Source of the DNA: Jackrogersella multiformis
Taxonomy: Eukaryota; Ascomycota; Sordariomycetes; Xylariales; Hypoxylaceae
Assembly (NCBI GenBank): GCA_902806575.1
Contig: CADCXD010000001.1
Location: 1,302,001 to 1,366,000 of the forward strand
Reading direction: 5' to 3'
Length of the DNA stretch: 64,000 bases
Of the stretch, positions 58,723-64,000 are shown piece by piece. The notes below the pieces were generated by a model. It saw nothing but the letters and a program-made list of their open reading frames with translations. It did no database searches and was not told the origin of the DNA. Each line of letters starts with the position of its first letter. Within the stretch, counting starts at the first letter, position 1. The translations under genes were made by a program, and so were the position numbers.

Positions 58723-59658
58723 GGTCTGCTACACGGAAGTGTGTGAAGACCTTCGATTCTGTTATTTGCTATGATTATTCGAACATGAAGTACGAGCCAC
58801 ATATTATTCATACGAGCTTGCGACCTGCGGCACAGAAGGATGGTGTTGCACTGGCTTCCAAGTAATGGGCATTCGGAGACACGCCCTCAGGGGGACCTAG
58901 GGTGGTTCGTGTTGTCTGAGGATACCACATTTTGGCTTTTGGTTTTGTTTTTACATGCATAGAGGATATACCCCATGACTGAACTGAGACTCGCTATTAT
59001 GAAGAATTAGTTTATAATATTCTTAGATCATCTGTCTATCCTGTGATTAGCTACTTTTATTTTTATCTTTTACCGCTATACCGCGGTTCCTCGGATCGAT
59101 AGGTCTGAAATACTAGTTCTCATCGTGTAAAGCTTTTTCGGAATTCTCTTCCTTTTTTTATCTTTTTGTTGTGTGAAATAATACATCTTATTTGAATATA
59201 CCTACCTAGAAAATCTAGTAAAGCTGGTAGAACTTGGAACGCCTTGTGAGGCTATACGCCAAGAATTGAATATGCACCTAAATGGTATACCTACATATAT
59301 ACATATGTGGTTGATCTACCTACCTGGGGATCACGAATGCGGGTGTTTCCGTGTTCCACATGTCTTAAGTTTCCCCCAGGTAGTCCCAGCCACCATCATT
59401 ATCTGGCGACATGTACCTCCCTTTCAGCAGGTACTTAATCTTATCCAGATCCGGCCCCGCCACATTGTCACTCATTAACCTCAAACTTGTCGTCATTGCT
59501 ATGACAACAAGTATCGAACTCTAACATCCCGAGTTGTAGATCCATTACCTAGGTAGTGTACTTGTCATTTTGAGTTCCTATGGCTGCAGCTATAACATTT
59601 ATTGAATCGAATACGGACACATTAGAAAGTCAAAGGAATATTACACTTACGTAACACC
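58723..59658. other. Intergenic, no gene supported
   Basis: About 0.9 kb, AT-leaning. A 70-codon open stretch at 59266-59478 shows no family likeness. AGGTAG strings near 59545. The 60 bp before 59659 resembles a short leader for the GRF-protein gene. Confidence 0.5.
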
Positions 59659-61045
59659 ATGCAGTCAACGCAAACACCCAAAACGCCGTCGAGCAAAGTT
59701 GTCCCACTCAATGGCGCCTTTAGAAACGGAGTTTGGCACTGTAAGTCGCGGCCCGAAGTTAGAACCATCCGAAATTATATACTACCTACCTAGGCGTTAG
59801 GTAGATGCCACTTACATTACACTACACTACACTACACTACACGTGCCACATCTAAACCGAAAACTAAGGTCCCTAACCTAGACTAACCTTTTTGCTTTTA
59901 ACTACCTAGGTAATTGTACACCTCGCCTCCCAGCAGTCCAGTTCCAAGTCAAGAAAGACACCGCCAACAAGGGCCGCTCGTTCTACACCTGCCAGAAAGA
60001 CCGCGACAAGAAGAACAAATGCGACTTCTTCTTATGGCTGGAGGATGCGTACGAGCGCGAGGTCGGCTCCGTCCTGACTAATTCGCGCAGCGAGGCCACC
60101 CCGAGCCGTAAGCCGAAGCGCCAGAGGACCCTACACGAGAGCATCACCCCGGCCAAGGAGAAGAGGCACTGGTCCGTGAAGACTCCGGTTACCAGCATTT
60201 CTAAGCTGAACCGCTTGCTCCATGGCGGAGAGAGCGCTGGCTCCTCTGCTACTGCGCAGAGCTCGACCATGAAGCAGGGCTCTAGATCCACCAAGGAGCC
60301 CGTCAATGATCTGCTCGACACTTCCTCTTCAGACGTGAACGACGACCAGAGCGAGGAGGACGAGCTCGCTCGAGTATCGGACGCCCAGCCTCCACCTCCC
60401 GCGACGCAGGGCACACCATCCGCCGGGTCTAAGAGGAAGCGACCGGACGTCGAAGAGTACAGCGACTTCTCCTCGGGCGAGGAGGAGGAGCTCGTGGCCC
60501 TTACCGACAAATCCGCCAAGGGAAGGCACCGCGACGCGTTCGAGACGCCCTCGGCCGACAGGACGCACGACGTGGCCGGCGGGCTGCCGACGCCCCTCAC
60601 CGGGAAGCCCGTCCGCCGCAACCTGTTCCCCGACCCCGAAGCCGGCGCCGCGAAGCGCGCGCGCACCACCGGCGGGTTCGCCTCCGCCTCCGCCTCGCAG
60701 CAGCAGCAGCAGCAGCAGCCGCCCCCCGCCCCGACGCCGTCCTCGTCGCAGCAGTCCGCGAAAGACGGCGCGAGCGTCACGGATGAAGTCATGGCGCTGC
60801 TGGGCGGGCAGGCCGTCGCCGACGAGGTGCTGCGCGAGGTGCGCGGCGCGCTGGACCGGAACGCGGCGCGGGCCCGCGGGCTGGAGAGGGGCCGCGACGC
60901 CGCGCGCGACGCGATCAAGAAGGCCGAGGCGCGCGTCGCGGAGCTGCAGGGCCGCGTGGCCGACCTGGAGAACCAGAGGGGCCTCGAGGCCGAGGCGCGC
61001 AAGAAGATGCGCGCCGACTTGATGAAGCTGTACCGCGAGAGCTAG
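59659..61045 (+). CDS. GRF zinc-finger protein with C-terminal coiled coil
   Basis: Two exons, 59659-59740 and 59910-61045, encode 405 residues. The 169-bp intron (GTAAGT...CTACCTAG) splits a zinc-ligand Cys codon in phase 1 and rebuilds WHCNCTPRLPAVQFQVKK. The GRF zinc finger (about residues 18-70) reads GVWHCNCTPRLPAVQF, then NKGRSFYTCQKDRDKKNKCDFFLWLED, with four Cys ligands (CxC...C...C); GRF fingers bind single-stranded DNA or RNA in NEIL3, APE2 and TOP3A. A disordered middle has SDFSSGEEEELVAL, a KRARTT patch, and a polyglutamine tract of seven Q. The end is a coiled coil (DAIKKAEARVAELQGRVADL). A nucleic-acid or repair role is inferred. The second half is very GC-rich and has a long antisense open shadow. 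The intron contains an ACTAC pentamer array. Confidence 0.85.
59815..59841. repeat. ACTAC pentamer array inside a GRF-gene intron
   Basis: About five copies of a five-base unit (TACAC register) lie within the 169-bp intron. The same intron has an AGGTA-type palindromic string near 59780-59800, and its 3' splice site falls inside CCTAGGTA. Confidence 0.8.
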
Positions 61046-61384
61046 AGGCCGGTCGGGTAACGAGGAACGGGCGGAGCGTGCGATGTGGCGGGTAGGACTG
61101 CCTGGGTACCTACATATCCATTACGGATTGGTGGTAACTTAGTTAGTTCTGAGAGTTTGAGAATACCCTTTGGTTTTGTTATTGGTAGGATGTCTGAAGG
61201 TATTGGGGAAACCCGTAGACCGAGGATTGTAAAATAGGTTATAGGATACTGGTTTTACACTATTCAGACTTTATCTGCACCTAGTTCGGATCCATCACAA
61301 TATGAATGTGTTAATATGATTTCTATTTGGGAATCTCTAATTTTTTGGGTTGTTTTCGTAGGTACTATTCTTGGTGAGCAAGGT
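61046..61384. other. Short intergenic between convergent genes
   Basis: 339 bp carrying the 3' ends of the GRF-protein gene and the PTPA gene. Nothing else seen. Confidence 0.5.
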
Positions 61385-62650
61385 CTAGTCAAACGGTATG
61401 CGGCGTAACTCTCCAACACCGTTCTTCCTCGCCGCCTGGGCAGCTGCAATTGCACTGGGGACCTTGATGCCGCAGCAGTCACCCCAGCTGCTGGCGTTAT
61501 GTACGTGCTTGACTCCGTCGTGTTCAACAACGACGCCTCCTCCTTCACCCTCGTTTTCTTCGTCTGCTATACCTGCTTCGGACTCGGTGCTCATGCCCTC
61601 TACAGCAGGCACTAGCGAGCCGAAAAGGAAGTGCTGCATCACTGGCAACTTTCGTAGGACCTCTGCCACGAACATCCTTTTCATGCCGCCTTCTATCTTG
61701 GTCCAGCTCTTCGCTGAAGAGATATCATCCAGCATTGGGCTATGCCAACGCAGGCCTTTGACCGTCTTGGTGCTGTTGACGAAACTAACCTGCCCAAGGT
61801 ACATAAAGTCGTGGCCAAACTCCTCAATCGTTAGTTCCTGGTGTATTGCCAACGGAGTAATGAAGGGATGGTGGAGAAGTTGGCTGGCTCCAAAGAGAAA
61901 CGGGAGGAACTGGTAGTCGTCCAAGCCCCAGACACCGTGGGAGCCAGCTGGCTCGAGATAATAGGTCGACTGTATTGTTCGCATGAGCTCTAGATAGCGA
62001 ATGAAAACCTTCAGGACTAACGCCTTGAAGTCGGTGCTCTTCACAATATGTAGCTGGTATAAACATAATAGCCATATTACGAAGTTGAGCTCGTGTCCCG
62101 AACCATAGTCTATTCGGGATCGATTTCCAAAGCAGTTATTGAGATATGTCTCGACCTCCGAAATAGCCTTCTGGGAGGTCAAACCAAGCTTCTGGTGCCA
62201 AGAAGGGCTGGCGGCCTTGGCTTTATCAAGAAAAGTACGGAAGATCTTGTTTCCAAACCTCGACCCCTCTGCGTCGTCTGGGGGTGTTGCTTGAACCAGA
62301 GCCTCTGCCTCATCGAGAATACTAATAATCGACTTGATGATAGGACTACAATCGTCATCTTTGACGGCTGAGATGGGAGTATCTATTACAGCATCTGAAA
62401 GACTGAAGACAAATGCGACAACCAGAGTGTGGGATGGCGATGAGAGGAACAGCTCATGGTCACGAGTGGATAGTATTCGACGGCTAGGGACTTGGAACGA
62501 ATAAGATGTAGTGTCCGGTGGTGATGGTAGAACAGGCGTCTCCGGTAATGGAAGAGGATTTGATGGTACGGGACGGCGGCGGCGTGGCTCCAACTTGGGA
62601 AGCTTGTCCCTCAAATTCGGAATCGTTGCTGAAGACTGTTGTATAGCCAT
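61385..62650 (-). CDS. RRD1: PP2A phosphatase activator (PTPA), peptidyl-prolyl isomerase
   Basis: Single exon on the minus strand encoding 421 residues. An in-frame GTG lies seven codons upstream, but the ATG at 62650 has a good context (gaaaacATGG) and is taken as start. The PTPA fold is clear: EFLSS-like helix RDHELFLSSPSHTLVVAFVF, the active-site block DYGSGHELNFVIWLLCLYQL (near 181-200), GVWGLDDYQFLPFLFGASQL (near 240-260), and the terminal YLGQVSFVNSTK. PTPA binds PP2A-type catalytic subunits and helps build an active, ATP- and metal-dependent phosphatase. The N-terminal Pro/Arg-rich lead and C-terminal tail (EENEGEGGGVVV...ELRRIPFD) make it longer than yeast Rrd2; the match to Rrd1 is inferred from these extensions. 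The RRD1/RRD2 choice is uncertain, the family is not. Confidence 0.93.
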   Translation of the reverse strand: MAIQQSSATIPNLRDKLPKLEPRRRRPVPSNPLPLPETPVLPSPPDTTSYSFQVPSRRILSTRDHELFLSSPSHTLVVAFVFSLSDAVIDTPISAVKDDDCSPIIKSIISILDEAEALVQATPPDDAEGSRFGNKIFRTFLDKAKAASPSWHQKLGLTSQKAISEVETYLNNCFGNRSRIDYGSGHELNFVIWLLCLYQLHIVKSTDFKALVLKVFIRYLELMRTIQSTYYLEPAGSHGVWGLDDYQFLPFLFGASQLLHHPFITPLAIHQELTIEEFGHDFMYLGQVSFVNSTKTVKGLRWHSPMLDDISSAKSWTKIEGGMKRMFVAEVLRKLPVMQHFLFGSLVPAVEGMSTESEAGIADEENEGEGGGVVVEHDGVKHVHNASSWGDCCGIKVPSAIAAAQAARKNGVGELRRIPFD

Positions 62651-63091
62651 GTTTTCAATGGTAAGGTCCACGGTTCTGGCCGTGTAAGGTGTTGGTTGAG
62701 TTTATGTGTTATACATGAAGAAGTAGTCACGAGATGGTTGAGGCGGGTTGATTATAAACGGATCCATGGCAGCACGGATGCAAGTAAACAGTATGCCACA
62801 AAGGAGATAGAACCGATTACCCCTCTATGATGTATTAATGAATAATCCGTTTATTGACTTAGTAACCGCGGGGTAGGTACCTATTGTACATACACTAATC
62901 TGTACAAACGAGTAACGATTATGATCAAGACCCACAATATACCTACCTAATCTAGGTAGGTTGCTGGATTACATACTACGTACCTAGGTAGTAGGTAAGA
63001 AAAAGTTCGACCCCATCGTCATCTTACCTTACGATCCCCAACTAACAACACATTACGCCGTTGATAAGCCACAAAACTATTACTAAGTCTA
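62651..63091. other. Divergent promoter region
   Basis: 441 bp between the PTPA gene and the exosome-subunit gene, with AGGTA-type strings at 62870-62885, 62940-62960 and 62978-62998. No ORF is supported. Confidence 0.5.
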
Positions 63092-64000
63092 ATGACAATG
63101 ACGGTCAACACCGAGCCAGAAGCGCTGCTGTCTCATCTTCAAAACGCCGACGGTTCCGCTACTTTCTCTTATGCCGGATACACCGTGGTTGGGGCTGTAA
63201 ATGGGCCGATCGAGGTGCAGAGACGAGATGAGCTGCCAGAGGAAGCAGCTATCGACGTGATCGTACGACCAGCTGCAGGGGTTGGAGGTTCGACTTCCTC
63301 CGAAGCCTATTGGATTTTATCTAAACTTCGTCTAACGCCTTTTCCTTTTTCTTTTAGGGACAAGAGAAAGGCACTTGGAATCGTTGATCCGGTCAACTCT
63401 GCGCCGCATCATCCTCATCAACAACTTCCCGAGGTCGCTTATCCAGATTATTCTACAAGTCACCACAGCTCCGGAAAACGAATATGTAAACGCCAAAGTT
63501 GCCCAGGCTAGTTCGGTAAGCTACACGCCTTTACACACCTTTAACAACATAGGACATAGATTATGCTAATCAATATGCAATATGCAATGCGCATTGCTTC
63601 AGAACCTGCCTATCCTTCCTGCTCTGCTGCAAACGGCGGTGTTATCTCTTCTCTCCGCTGCTCTTCCACTAACAGCAACGTTGACGTCAACGTCCCTGGC
63701 TATCATTGCGGATGGCCAATCGAAGAAAACAGTCCTGAACCCTTCACCAAGAGAAATCGAAACTTCAGAATCATTCCACGTTTTCTCCTTCACCTCACAC
63801 GACGAACTGATACTGGTGGAAAGCGAAGGGAGCTTCACGATGAAAGAATGGGAGGATGCTTTTACCGTTGCTCAACGTCAATGCTGTCCACAAGCTGCCA
63901 CGAGCGATGGCGATACCTTCATGAACGATGGCAACCCAGCGGGTTCGAACCTGAAGCAGTTCACGCGATCTACACTTGAGGAAAAAACAGCTTCGGATTT
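63092..64000 (+). CDS. RRP46: Exosome RNase PH-type subunit (RRP46-like), cut by window edge
   Basis: Three exons are visible: 63092-63287, 63358-63515 and 63603 to the window edge, 250 complete codons so far. Introns are GTTCGA...TTTAG (70 bp) and GTAAGC...TTCAG (87 bp), and both joins keep frame. Motifs of the RNase PH fold: GSATFSYAGYTVVGAVNGPIE, VQRRDELPEEAAIDVIVRP, TRERHLESLIRSTLRRIIL, FPRSLIQIILQV, and the LPALLQTAVLSLLSAALPLTA helix. The eukaryotic exosome ring uses six such inactive subunits to thread RNA to Rrp44/Rrp6; the GPxEVxxRDELP and NFPR pattern fits Rrp46 best, with Mtr3 or Rrp41 as alternatives. The frame is still open at the edge (EEKTASD), but the known size of about 240-270 residues suggests the stop lies just beyond. 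Confidence 0.85.

Noticed and set aside
59983..61002. 339-codon minus-strand open stretch with a polycysteine run
   Set aside because: Antisense of the CAG-repeat and GC-rich coding region of the GRF protein; polycysteine is the mirror of the polyglutamine tract.

Overview
The window is nuclear DNA of a filamentous ascomycete (Pezizomycotina, most likely Sordariomycetes; the class is inference). The reasons are genes broken by short GT-AG introns of 40-250 bp with CTAAC/CTGAC-type branch sites, typical fungal proteins (ATG33-like, PX/DUF3818, Anp1-family mannosyltransferase, PEX4, CGR1), and an AT-rich block with the mutation pattern of repeat-induced point mutation (RIP). No bacterial operon, CRISPR array, rRNA or convincing tRNA was seen.

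Layout. Positions 1-8700 are a very AT-rich, gene-free block with TpA excess, scarce CpA/TpG and retained CpG: RIP-degraded repeats. From 8.7 to 12.2 kb is a transition zone with a possible coding relic, a 31-bp palindrome and an orphan ORF for an acidic, tyrosine-rich protein. The rest is euchromatin: a peroxisomal 2,4-dienoyl-CoA reductase (SPS19, minus), an ATG33-like membrane protein (plus), a small secreted protein (17.1 kb, plus), a disordered Ser/Pro protein (18.5-19.5 kb, minus), an Anp1/Mnn9 mannosyltransferase (22.1-23.2 kb, plus), PEX4 (24 kb, minus), a 976-residue disordered protein (26-28.9 kb, minus), a 4.4-kb gene-poor stretch, CGR1 (33.3 kb), a coiled-coil membrane protein (34.7-35.9 kb), a PX/DUF3818 protein (37.6-40.7 kb), succinate dehydrogenase flavoprotein (41.6-43.9 kb), a secreted cupin-like protein (45 kb), an SDR (46.2-47.2 kb), an alpha/beta hydrolase (48-49.3 kb), an unrecognised conserved-looking protein (49.6-50.2 kb, minus), cytidine deaminase (51.8-52.4 kb), an MFS sugar porter (53.8-55.8 kb), an ELMO-domain protein (56.6-58.7 kb), a GRF zinc-finger protein (59.7-61 kb), a PP2A activator PTPA/RRD (61.4-62.7 kb, minus) and an RNase PH-type exosome subunit (RRP46-like) cut by the right edge.

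These are mostly unlinked housekeeping genes; no secondary-metabolite cluster or defence island is visible. Loose themes are peroxisome function (SPS19, PEX4), secretion and cell wall (Mnn9-like, small secreted proteins), lipid or membrane traffic (PX protein) and RNA processing (CGR1, RRP46). Nearly all intergenic DNA is peppered with short palindromic or tandem strings built from TACCTAGGTA / GGTAGGTA, the most striking genome-wide-looking signal apart from the RIP block.

Exon coordinates were built by hand from splice signals, reading frame and remembered family conservation; no alignment or transcript was available. I did not find a clearly new biological system. The best leads are the RIP snapshot at the left end, the AGGTA palindrome family, the orphan acidic protein at the heterochromatin edge, and a stop-free, frame-preserving intron in a secreted-protein gene.
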